Positions 44,833 through 52,444 of a stretch of 64,000 nucleotides of DNA are shown here, piece after piece. The notes under the pieces were generated by a model that was not told the DNA's origin, made no database searches, and was given only the letters and a program-made list of their open reading frames with translations. The translations under genes and the position numbers were made by a program. This DNA is from Faecalibacter rhinopitheci. Its GTDB lineage: Bacteria; Bacteroidota; Bacteroidia; Flavobacteriales; Weeksellaceae. The stretch's first letter is position 1. Each line of letters starts with the position of its first letter. Where the stretch lies: NCBI RefSeq assembly GCF_015234135.1, contig NZ_JADGIK010000004.1, positions 62,001 to 126,000 of the forward strand, read 5' to 3'.

Positions 44833-44861
44833 GAGTTTATTGTTGGTTAGACAATAAACTC
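44833..44861. terminator. Hairpin after the TamB-like gene
   Basis: GAGTTTATTGT (44833-44843) pairs exactly with ACAATAAACTC (44851-44861). The A-run is before the stem and GCGCAAAC follows it, so the U-tract rule holds only for the minus strand. The terminator role for the plus-strand gene is uncertain. Confidence 0.45.
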
Positions 44862-44950
44862 GCGCAAACAAACAAAAGTGATTAGTCCTTAATATTTTAG
44901 AACTTCAATTCAACAAAATTAAAAATATTAAATAAATCATTAAAAATAAT

Positions 44951-44982
44951 TTTGATGTTTGTGAGTATTATTTATAAATTTG
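44951..44982 (+). promoter_or_regulatory. Promoter of the Lrp/AsnC regulator gene
   Basis: TTTG (44951-44954), a 20-nt spacer and TAAATTTG (44975-44982) match the consensus. The leader to the ATG at 45039 is about 50 nt. Confidence 0.65.
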
Positions 44983-45038
44983 CTAAAAATTAAACGCATT
45001 TATTGTTAAAATAATAATAATAGGCAAAAAGATAGAAA

Positions 45039-45509
45039 ATGAATTACATAATTGATGAAGTTGATAAAAAGATATTAATGTATTTAATTGATAATACAAG
45101 AATGCCTTTTACTGAGATTGCGAAGAAAATGAATGTATCAGCAGGTACTATTCACGTACGTGTTAAGAAATTAGAAGAAGCAGGTATAATTAAAGGAACA
45201 ACTTTAATTACTGATTATGATAAAATGGGATATCAATTCGTTGCATATGTAGGTTTACTTTTAACAAAAACTAGTAAAACTCAAAAAGTTATTGACGAAT
45301 TATATAAAATACCAAACGTTACAGTTGTGCATGTGGTTTCTGGGAAATATAATATTTTTTGTAAAATACGTGCTAGAGATACAAGCGATGCAAAAGAAGT
45401 GATCTATAAAATTGATCAAATTGATGATGTTTTAAGAACTGAATCGATGATTTCTTTAGAAGAATCGTTTAATGACAAGAATAGATTGATGCACTCAATC
45501 TTTCAATGA
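45039..45509 (+). CDS. Lrp/AsnC family transcriptional regulator
   Basis: This 156-residue protein has the N-terminal winged helix (DEVDKKILMYLIDNTRMPFTEIAKKMNVSAGTIHVRVKKLEEAGIIKGTT, about residues 4-55) and a C-terminal RAM/effector-binding domain with VVSGKYNIFCKIRARDTSDAKEVIY. Lrp-type proteins form octamers and respond to amino acids. The ligand here is unknown. It is directly before the NrtR-like gene (34 bp gap) and may be co-transcribed with it. A long leader follows its promoter. Confidence 0.93.
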   Translation: MNYIIDEVDKKILMYLIDNTRMPFTEIAKKMNVSAGTIHVRVKKLEEAGIIKGTTLITDYDKMGYQFVAYVGLLLTKTSKTQKVIDELYKIPNVTVVHVVSGKYNIFCKIRARDTSDAKEVIYKIDQIDDVLRTESMISLEESFNDKNRLMHSIFQ

Positions 45510-45543
45510 ACTTAATTAATTCGTATCAATCCTATCCCACAAA

Positions 45544-46245
45544 ATGACAACAGAAGATAAAGAAAAGTTTTTTCAAGTTGCTCTTTGTTCAAGTCTCGTA
45601 TTATTCGGGTTTGATGGAGAAGACCTTAAAGTTTTAGTGTATAAAAAAGCAAGTGACCCTTTCAAAGATGCTTTAGTTTTGCCAGGAAAATATATTGCTC
45701 CAACTGTAAGTAATGACCAAGCAATACATGAGCTTTTAACAGAGAAAATTGCTTACAATGAATACGAAACTTATATTGAGCAATTAAAAGCTTTTACCAA
45801 AGTTTTTCGTAATCCAATGGGCCGTGTTGTAAATGTTGCATACTATGCCTTGGTGAAATTAACACCAGAAATTGAGGAAAAAGTAAAATTGCAAGGTGGA
45901 TTTTGGTATCCATACGACCGTGTTCCAGACTTAGCCTTTGATCATAATGAAATTATTCAATATGCAAAGGAACGCATGAAACGTAGAGTAAAACGACGCC
46001 CTGTTGGTTTTAATTTGTTACCTGAAGAATTTACAATCGCTCAGTTACAAAGTCTATATGAAAAAGCTTTAAATAGAGAATTAGATAAGAGAAACTTTCG
46101 TAAGAAAATATTCAATTCTAATTTGATTATAGAAACAGGAAATACAACAGATCCTAAACTATATCGTAAAGTATCTAAATTATATCGTTTTGATGAGGAG
46201 AAATATGAAAAGTTAAGTTTAAAAGGTTACGATTTCCTTTTTTAA
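45544..46245 (+). CDS. NrtR-like regulator with degenerate Nudix domain
   Basis: This 233-residue protein has an N-terminal Nudix-like domain (FFQVALCSSLVLFGF, VLPGKYIAPTVSNDQAIHELL) and a C-terminal winged-helix domain typical of NrtR (FTIAQLQSLYEKALNRELDKRNFRKKIF). In Nudix hydrolases the box reads G-x5-E-x7-RE-U-x-EE; here the first Glu is missing, R is His and one of the paired Glu is Thr. So it is most likely a non-hydrolytic sensor regulator, as several NrtR proteins are for ADP-ribose and NAD genes. Targets cannot be seen. A small membrane gene follows 10 bp later. Confidence 0.85.
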   Translation: MTTEDKEKFFQVALCSSLVLFGFDGEDLKVLVYKKASDPFKDALVLPGKYIAPTVSNDQAIHELLTEKIAYNEYETYIEQLKAFTKVFRNPMGRVVNVAYYALVKLTPEIEEKVKLQGGFWYPYDRVPDLAFDHNEIIQYAKERMKRRVKRRPVGFNLLPEEFTIAQLQSLYEKALNRELDKRNFRKKIFNSNLIIETGNTTDPKLYRKVSKLYRFDEEKYEKLSLKGYDFLF

Positions 46246-46255
46246 AATTTTTTGC

Positions 46256-46726
46256 ATGAATGATCATAATAATGAAAGAGATGATATTTTTGATAAAAAT
46301 ATCCTTTTAAATACAACTCGAGAAAGTAGAGAAGCGGAACATAAAGGTGAAGATAAATCATTTTGGTTTAAACTTTTGTTCTGGATGATGATTTTTGTTG
46401 TAGCAAGTTTATTATACAGAGGTTATGTATTATATACAACAAACGATTATTTATTTAGATCATTTCTTAATGAAGATGCTCCAGTGATGCCACAATGGTA
46501 TCCTATTGCTACAATCGCAGTATCCATAATTACACTTATAGGATTATTTTTAACCTATTATTATAGAAAAATAGGGCCTTATATTGTAGTTGGAAGTTTA
46601 TTTATAGCAGCTTCTTTTCAGCCCGAATTTATGGCTGATGGAACATTATATACCTTATTTGCACTCTTTGTATTTATTGGGTATGGACTAGCAATCATTT
46701 ATCCGTATTGGCATAAATTCAAATAA
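46256..46726 (+). CDS. Small multi-pass membrane protein
   Basis: This 156-residue protein has an acidic/polar N-terminal tail of about 38 residues and four hydrophobic segments (about 40-60, 82-104, 108-123 and 130-150). The last segments (GSLFIAASFQPEFMADG, GYGLAIIYPYWHKFK) are of the type seen in small integral membrane proteins. I do not recognise a family. It follows the NrtR-like gene by 10 bp, so it is probably co-transcribed. A terminator lies 20 bp after its stop. Function is unknown. Confidence 0.75.
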   Translation: MNDHNNERDDIFDKNILLNTTRESREAEHKGEDKSFWFKLLFWMMIFVVASLLYRGYVLYTTNDYLFRSFLNEDAPVMPQWYPIATIAVSIITLIGLFLTYYYRKIGPYIVVGSLFIAASFQPEFMADGTLYTLFALFVFIGYGLAIIYPYWHKFK

Positions 46727-46746
46727 TATCTATATTATAATAAAAT

Positions 46747-46776
46747 AAAAAGCATTTCCATATAGAAATGCTTTTT
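46747..46776 (+). terminator. Terminator of the Lrp/NrtR-like operon
   Basis: AAAAAGCATTTC pairs with GAAATGCTTTTT around a 6-nt loop, followed by further Ts, 20 nt after the membrane-protein stop. Confidence 0.87.
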
Positions 46777-46859
46777 TTATTTGAAGGAAATAAATTTTTA
46801 GTATTTTATATGAATAGTTAAATAACCAACCCTAAAAACTAATATGTAAAAAATCCTTC

Positions 46860-46867
46860 TATCTTTG
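46860..46867 (+). promoter_or_regulatory. Promoter -7 box for sdaA
   Basis: TATCTTTG is an exact TAnnTTTG match. It ends 30 nt before the ATG at 46898 and overlaps an in-frame TTG at 46865, which therefore cannot be the start. Confidence 0.6.
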
Positions 46868-46897
46868 TTAGTGGAAAAAATATTAAATACGAAGTTT

Positions 46898-48313
46898 ATG
46901 GAGTGTATATCAATATTCGATATGCTTAAAATTGGTGTGGGACCATCTAGCTCTCATACATTAGGTCCATGGCGTGCCGCGGAATTGTTTATTGCTGAAT
47001 TAAAAGACAATAATTTATTAAATAAAATTCATCAAGTTAAAATAGATCTTTACGGTTCTTTATCCTTAACGGGTAAAGGACATGCAACTGATTTTGCTGT
47101 AATGCTGGGACTTTCTGGCGCTGACCCAGAATATATTCCAGTGGATGCAATTTCTAGTATTATAGAAGATATTAAATTATCAAATAAGATTAAAATTGGG
47201 AACGAAACTGAAATAATTTTTAATCCCGATGCAGATATTATTTTTAATAAAAATTTTTTACCATTTCATGCAAATGGACTTACATTTTCGGCATATTACG
47301 AAGATAAAATCTATATTTCTACATTTTATTCTGTAGGTGGTGGATTTGTGACAAAAGAAGATGACCAAAATTTAACTTCTAATATAAAGTGTGAATTTCC
47401 ATTTTATTTTAATACATCTACGGAATTATTAGCTTATTGTCATCAAGAAAATAAGTCAATCTCAGAAATTATGTATGAAAATGAAAAATCTATACGAACA
47501 CCTGAGCAGATTGATCATGAATTAATGCGTATCTGGGAAACAATGCTTGAATGTATGTATATAGGTTGCCATACCGAGGGTATTTTGCCGGGAGGTCTTA
47601 ATGTAAAAAGAAGAGCTTTTGCAATGCACGAAACCTTAAAAGGTGAACTACCTTATTCTAATCCGCAAGAATGGTTACAAACCATACGTAAGACGAAAGT
47701 CTATTTCAGACAAATCTTAAAATGGGTTAGTTGTTTTGCCTTAGCAGTTAATGAAGTAAATGCATCTTTAGGTCGTGTAGTAACTGCCCCAACAAATGGA
47801 AGTTCAGGTGTTATTCCAGCAGTTTTAATGTATTACTTGGTCATTGAAAATCATAAAGCTGGACCTACTGAAATTAAACAATTCTTAACAACGGCTGGTG
47901 TCATCGGTTCTATTTTTAAGAAAGGTGCAACTATTTCTGCTGCAATGGGAGGATGCCAGGCTGAAATTGGTGTTTCTTCTGCAATGGCAGCTGCTGCATT
48001 ATGCGAATTAATGGGTGGAACTCCTGCGCAAGTTACAATAGCTGCAGAAATAGCAATGGAGCATCATTTGGGATTAACATGTGATCCAATTGGTGGTTTA
48101 GTTCAAATTCCTTGTATAGAAAGAAATACAATGGGAGCTATAAAAGCTATAAATGCTGCAGAACTAGCATTGGATACTGATCCTATTAATGTGAAAGTTC
48201 CATTAGATAAAGTGGTAAACACGATGTGGGAAACCGCTAAAGATATGAATAACAAATATAAAGAAACTTCAGAAGGTGGTTTAGCAGTTGCGGTTAATAT
48301 AGCAGATTGTTAA
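46898..48313 (+). CDS. sdaA: L-serine ammonia-lyase (single-chain, Fe-S)
   Basis: This 471-residue enzyme deaminates L-serine to pyruvate and ammonia using a 4Fe-4S cluster. The N-terminal beta domain has [21 protein letters not shown], and the C-terminal alpha domain carries the cysteines and substrate motif: [52 protein letters not shown] and [18 protein letters not shown]. Both halves are fused as in E. coli SdaA/SdaB. I chose the ATG at 46898 because the longer TTG-start reading begins inside the -7 box. It appears to be monocistronic. Confidence 0.95.
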   Translation: MECISIFDMLKIGVGPSSSHTLGPWRAAELFIAELKDNNLLNKIHQVKIDLYGSLSLTGKGHATDFAVMLGLSGADPEYIPVDAISSIIEDIKLSNKIKIGNETEIIFNPDADIIFNKNFLPFHANGLTFSAYYEDKIYISTFYSVGGGFVTKEDDQNLTSNIKCEFPFYFNTSTELLAYCHQENKSISEIMYENEKSIRTPEQIDHELMRIWETMLECMYIGCHTEGILPGGLNVKRRAFAMHETLKGELPYSNPQEWLQTIRKTKVYFRQILKWVSCFALAVNEVNASLGRVVTAPTNGSSGVIPAVLMYYLVIENHKAGPTEIKQFLTTAGVIGSIFKKGATISAAMGGCQAEIGVSSAMAAAALCELMGGTPAQVTIAAEIAMEHHLGLTCDPIGGLVQIPCIERNTMGAIKAINAAELALDTDPINVKVPLDKVVNTMWETAKDMNNKYKETSEGGLAVAVNIADC

Positions 48314-48329
48314 AAAGTGTTAACACTTT
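48314..48329. repeat. 16-bp palindrome after sdaA
   Basis: AAAGTGTT (48314-48321) and AACACTTT (48322-48329) are exact complements and directly follow the sdaA stop. No U-run follows on the plus strand, so a terminator role is weak; a protein-binding site is possible. Confidence 0.45.
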
Positions 48330-48379
48330 CTAGTAATTAAATAATAAAAGGCTGTAAAATTAAGGAATTCGTGAAATAG

Positions 48380-48410
48380 TTTGCTATATCAAATAAATTC
48401 CTTAACTTTG
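48380..48410 (+). promoter_or_regulatory. Promoter of the DEAD-box helicase gene
   Basis: TTTG (48380-48383), a 19-nt spacer and TAACTTTG (48403-48410) match both Bacteroidota promoter elements. The leader to the ORF start is about 135 nt, long for this genome. Confidence 0.75.
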
Positions 48411-48550
48411 CACAGCTTTACAATAAGGTAAAGTACGGATGTAAAAGAATTCATTTAGGGATTTTTCGGCTGCTCAGCCATTTAATTTTATTCTTTCATA
48501 TCTGTTGGTTATAATATAATATAAAAAAAAACCGGGGTATGAAAAATTAA

Positions 48551-50542
48551 ATGAATTTCATGCACGGTCAATTATCTAACATGATTACATTCAAAGAATT
48601 AGGTCTTCAAGAGAACATTTTAACTGCAATTGAGGCGATGGGATTCGTTACTCCATCTCCAATTCAAGAAAAAGCAATTCCACAAATTTTAACTTCTGAA
48701 ACAGACGTTATAGCATTAGCACAAACAGGTACAGGTAAAACTGCTGCGTTTGGATTACCAATCTTAAACAATTTAGATTTATCATCGCAAGCTGTTCAGG
48801 CTATCATATTATGTCCAACTCGTGAGTTGTGTTTGCAAATTTCAAAAGAGTTAGAATCTTTCGCGGCTCACATGAAAGGAGTTTCTATCCAAGCAGTTTA
48901 TGGGGGTGCAGACATTTCTAAGCAAATCAAAGGTTTAAGAGATAATCCACAAATCGTAGTAGGTACACCAGGGCGTACAATGGATTTGATTAAACGTAAA
49001 GCATTAAAAATTAATGATATCACATGGACAGTTTTAGACGAAGCTGATGAGATGTTGAACATGGGATTCCGTGACGAAATCGATTCAATTTTAGAAACTA
49101 CTCCAGATACTAAACAAACATTATTATTCTCAGCTACGATGCCTAATGAAGTTCGTCGTATTGCTTCAGAATATATGTTTGAACCAGTAGAAATCGCTGT
49201 AAGTAAAGTAAATACAGCTTCTAAAAATATTGAACACCAAGTATTTTTAGTTCGTGCTTCTGATCGTTACTTAGCATTAAAACGTTTAGCAGATTACTAT
49301 CCAAATATTTATGGTATCGTTTTCTGTAGAACTCGTCGCGAAGCGAAAGAAGTTGCTGATAAGTTAATGCAAGATGGTTATAATGCAGATGCATTACACG
49401 GAGATTTATCTCAATCTCAACGTGACCATGTGATGGACAAATTCCGTAGCCAAAATATCCAGATTTTAGTTGCAACTGATGTTGCTGCTCGTGGTATTGA
49501 CGTTAACGAATTAACTCACGTAATTAACTATAACTTACCTGATGATCCAGAAGTTTATGTACACCGTTCAGGACGTACAGGACGTGCAGGAAATAAAGGG
49601 ATATCTATTATCATTTCTAACAACCGTGAAGGTCGTAAGATTAAAGAATTAGAAAGATTAATTGCTTCTAAAATCGAACAAAAAAATGTTCCTTCTGGAC
49701 AAGAAATTTGTGAGAAACGTTTATTCAATTTAATGGAGAAAATCCAAAATATTGAAGTTAACGAAGAGCAAATTCAACCATATATGGCTACTGTTAACGA
49801 AAAACTAGCTGATTTAGATCGTGATGATTTATTAAAGCGTTTTGTAACGGTAGAATTTAACTCATTCTTAGAATACTATAAAGATTCTAAAGATATTAAC
49901 TCTGACTCAAATGATAGAGGTGAGCGTTCTAATGACCGCCGTCGTGGTGGTAAAGATTTCTCTCGTTTCTTTATTAATATTGGTCAAAAACAAAGTTTAC
50001 GTGTTCCTAATTTAATTGGTTTAATTAACGAACAAACGCGTAACCGTAACATCGAAATCGGAAAAATTGAAATCTTAAGAAATTTCTCTTTCTTCGAAGT
50101 TGATACACAATTTGAATCTTTAATTTTAGAATCATTCAAAGACGCACAACGTGATGGTGTTGATTTAGATGTTCAAATATCTAAACCTGAACCAGGTCGT
50201 GATGGTGGATCTCGTGGAGGAGAACGTCGTAGCGGTGGATCTCGTGATGGAGGTGGATTCCGTGGATCTCGTGATGGAGGTTCTCGCGGTGGATCTCGTG
50301 ACGGAGGTGGATTCCGTGGATCTCGTGATGGAGGTTCTCGCGATGGTGGATCTCGTGGTGGAGAACGTCGTAGTGGAGGTTCTCGCGACGGTGGATCTCG
50401 TGACGGAGGATTCCGTGGTTCTCGTGATGGTGGTTCTCGTGACGGAGGATTCCGTGGATCTCGTGATGGAGGTTCTCGTGGAGGAGAACGTCGTAGCGGT
50501 GGATCTCGTGATGGAGGTTCTCGTGGAGGTGAACAAAAATAA
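48551..50542 (+). CDS. DEAD-box RNA helicase (DeaD/CsdA-like) with RG-rich tail
   Basis: This 663-residue helicase unwinds RNA and helps ribosome assembly or cold adaptation. Visible motifs: a Q-motif phrase (FVTPSPIQEKAIPQIL), Walker A AQTGTGKTAAFG, PTRELCLQ, GTPGRTMD, VLDEADEML, SATMP and HRSGRTGRAG. After the helicase core lies a DbpA-type RNA-binding domain (FFINIGQKQSLRVPNLIGLI, IEILRNFSFFEVD). The tail is a long stretch of G/S/R/D repeats (RGG-like). An in-frame ATG at 48581 (MITFKELGLQ) fits the family start better and may be the true start. The long leader is consistent with cold-shock control. Confidence 0.93.
   Translation: MNFMHGQLSNMITFKELGLQENILTAIEAMGFVTPSPIQEKAIPQILTSETDVIALAQTGTGKTAAFGLPILNNLDLSSQAVQAIILCPTRELCLQISKELESFAAHMKGVSIQAVYGGADISKQIKGLRDNPQIVVGTPGRTMDLIKRKALKINDITWTVLDEADEMLNMGFRDEIDSILETTPDTKQTLLFSATMPNEVRRIASEYMFEPVEIAVSKVNTASKNIEHQVFLVRASDRYLALKRLADYYPNIYGIVFCRTRREAKEVADKLMQDGYNADALHGDLSQSQRDHVMDKFRSQNIQILVATDVAARGIDVNELTHVINYNLPDDPEVYVHRSGRTGRAGNKGISIIISNNREGRKIKELERLIASKIEQKNVPSGQEICEKRLFNLMEKIQNIEVNEEQIQPYMATVNEKLADLDRDDLLKRFVTVEFNSFLEYYKDSKDINSDSNDRGERSNDRRRGGKDFSRFFINIGQKQSLRVPNLIGLINEQTRNRNIEIGKIEILRNFSFFEVDTQFESLILESFKDAQRDGVDLDVQISKPEPGRDGGSRGGERRSGGSRDGGGFRGSRDGGSRGGSRDGGGFRGSRDGGSRDGGSRGGERRSGGSRDGGSRDGGFRGSRDGGSRDGGFRGSRDGGSRGGERRSGGSRDGGSRGGEQK
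50202..50530 (+). repeat. Tandem GSRDGG/GGERRSGG coding repeat
   Basis: The helicase C-terminus is built from repeating codons for GSRDGG, GGFRGSRDGG and GGERRSGGSRDGG units. The GGERRSGG unit occurs three times. The DNA repeats are near-identical, so slipped-strand or recombination length changes are expected. The resulting protein tail is an arginine/glycine-rich, likely disordered, RNA-binding segment. Confidence 0.85.
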
Positions 50543-50561
50543 TTTATTATTAAATTTATAT

Positions 50562-50595
50562 AAAAAGATGGCTTTAGAAATAAAGTCGTCTTTTT
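50562..50595 (+). terminator. Terminator of the DEAD-box helicase gene
   Basis: AAAAAGATGGCTTT pairs with AAAGTCGTCTTTTT (two G-U wobbles) around a 6-nt loop, followed by a T-run, 19 nt after the stop. Confidence 0.82.
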
Positions 50596-50660
50596 TTTTG
50601 GAATATTGTTAGGTAATTAATAAAATTTTCTATATTTATTATTCAAAACCACATTATAAA

Positions 50661-52358
50661 ATGTTACAAAATCAACTATTTTCATCTCTTCGAACTACAA
50701 TCCAAAATGAAGAGTATGATCAATTAAAAAATATTTTAATCACAAAACCTATCAAGTTTAATTGGGTTAGGGATGTGTTTGAAGCTTATAATGTTTCTAT
50801 TCTTGGAGATAAATTAGGCTTAATTTGGAAATATAATTTACAAGAAGAGAAATACACATTTAAAGATTTATCAGAAAAGAGTAATCAATTTTTAAATTTT
50901 CTTCGTAATAAAGGAATTCATCAACATGATAAAATGATTTCTCAGATTCCTTTATTACCATCGAGTTGGATAAGTTATTTAGCATGTATCAAAGGTGGAA
51001 TTGTAATAATTCCTGCTGCAGTTACATTAGAAGAAAGAGATTTAACATTTCGTTTTGAATCTGCCTTTCCCCAAGTTGCATTAGCTGATCCTAAAAATGC
51101 AGATAAAATTGATGCTGCTGAAGCAAAATTTAATCAAAAAATTAAAGTTAAAATTATCACAGAAGGTACACGCGAAGGGTGGTATAGTTTGGAGGAAATA
51201 GATAATGAAGATAAAAGCGCAGAAGCTGCAAATTCTGAAGCAGATGATAATCTTTTTTATTTTTTTACTTCTGGTACTACTGGAATGCCAAAAGTTGTAG
51301 TTCATACTCATTATACTTATCCTTTAGGCTCATTTACAACTTCAGCATGGTTAGGACTAAAATCTGAATATACACATTATAATATTTCACAACCTGGTTG
51401 GGGAAAATTCTTTTGGAGTTCTTTTTTTGCTCCTTGGAATATGGGTGCTACAATCTTAGGATTACACTCAGATCGGTTTGTAGCTAAAGATCAGCTACAA
51501 GCATTAGAAGATTATAAAGTTGATTCATTTTGTGCTCCTCCAACAGCATTAAGATCTTTAATTCTAGAAGATTTATCGAATTATAATTTTAATTTGAAAC
51601 AATGTGTTGCCGCTGGTGAACCATTAAATCCTGAAATTATTGAGGTTTGGAAACAAGCTACAGCAGTAACTATTAGAGATGGATACGGACAAACCGAGAC
51701 TACAGCATCAGTTGTAAATATGCCACATCATAAGGTCAAATTTGGTTCTATGGGAAAACCAACTTTTTTATATAACGTGGTTATTGCAGACGATGATGGG
51801 AATATTGTTCCAACAAGTGAAGAAGGGAATATCTGTATAAAATTTGATGATAGCGTTATAAACGGTGTTTTTAAGACCTATTTGATTCAGTTAGATAAAA
51901 TGAAAAAAGTCTTTAAACATGGTTTATATTATACTGGAGACAAAGCATATCAGGATGAGGAGGGTTATGTATGGTTTGTTGGTCGTGATGATGATGTTAT
52001 AAAAGCTTCTGACTTTAGAGTTGGGCCATTTGAGGTAGAAAGTGTATTATTAGAGCATGATGCTATTGTTGAAGCAGCTGTTGTTGCAAGTCCACATGCT
52101 ACGAGAAGTAATGCTGTTAAAGCATTTGTGATTTTAAATCAAGAAATTCAACCTTCTAAAGAACTTGCAGATGAATTATTTAATTTTTGCGAGAATAATT
52201 TAGCAAGGTATAAGATTCCTCGAATTATTCAATTCGTAGACTCACTTCCCAAAACTATTTCTGGTAAAATTCGTAGAGTAGAACTACGTGCAAACGAAGC
52301 GATGGATAAACAACAAAAGAAAGTGCTTAAAGAAGAATACTATCATCCAAAATATTAG
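50661..52358 (+). CDS. Acyl-CoA synthetase (AMP-forming, medium-chain/acetate-type)
   Basis: This 565-residue ANL-superfamily enzyme activates a carboxylic acid to its acyl-CoA through an acyl-adenylate. The P-loop-like motif is LFYFFTSGTTGMPKVVVHTH, with RDGYGQTETTASVV (the YGQTE motif) and YTGDKAYQDEEGYVWFVGRDDDVIKASDFRVGPFEVES. The C-terminal catalytic lysine lies in SLPKTISGKIRRVEL. It resembles acetyl/butyryl-type synthetases by pattern, but the chain length of its substrate cannot be fixed. It stands alone and shares a 36-bp bidirectional terminator with the next gene. Confidence 0.92.
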   Translation: MLQNQLFSSLRTTIQNEEYDQLKNILITKPIKFNWVRDVFEAYNVSILGDKLGLIWKYNLQEEKYTFKDLSEKSNQFLNFLRNKGIHQHDKMISQIPLLPSSWISYLACIKGGIVIIPAAVTLEERDLTFRFESAFPQVALADPKNADKIDAAEAKFNQKIKVKIITEGTREGWYSLEEIDNEDKSAEAANSEADDNLFYFFTSGTTGMPKVVVHTHYTYPLGSFTTSAWLGLKSEYTHYNISQPGWGKFFWSSFFAPWNMGATILGLHSDRFVAKDQLQALEDYKVDSFCAPPTALRSLILEDLSNYNFNLKQCVAAGEPLNPEIIEVWKQATAVTIRDGYGQTETTASVVNMPHHKVKFGSMGKPTFLYNVVIADDDGNIVPTSEEGNICIKFDDSVINGVFKTYLIQLDKMKKVFKHGLYYTGDKAYQDEEGYVWFVGRDDDVIKASDFRVGPFEVESVLLEHDAIVEAAVVASPHATRSNAVKAFVILNQEIQPSKELADELFNFCENNLARYKIPRIIQFVDSLPKTISGKIRRVELRANEAMDKQQKKVLKEEYYHPKY

Positions 52359-52395
52359 AAAATAATTTATAAATATTTTCTTACTTAATTAGTAA

Positions 52396-52431
52396 AAAAA
52401 ATCAGATTAGGAGCTCCTAATCTGATTTTTT
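52396..52431. terminator. Bidirectional terminator between convergent acyl-CoA synthetase and TPR regulator genes
   Basis: A 36-bp perfect palindrome with central GAGCTC; the core arms read ATCAGATTAGGAG. A6 and T6 ends make a terminator for both strands. Confidence 0.92.
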
Positions 52432-52444
52432 CGAATAAAAAAGA

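Noticed and set aside
46865-46897. TTG-started longer reading of sdaA
   Set aside because: The TTG lies inside the TATCTTTG promoter box and the extra residues do not match the family; the ATG at 46898 fits.
50165-50612. Long open frames on both strands over the helicase tail
   Set aside because: They are artefacts of the repeated GSRDGG codons. The proteins would be low-complexity Thr/Ser/Arg or Val/Leu/Asp repeats with no known fold.
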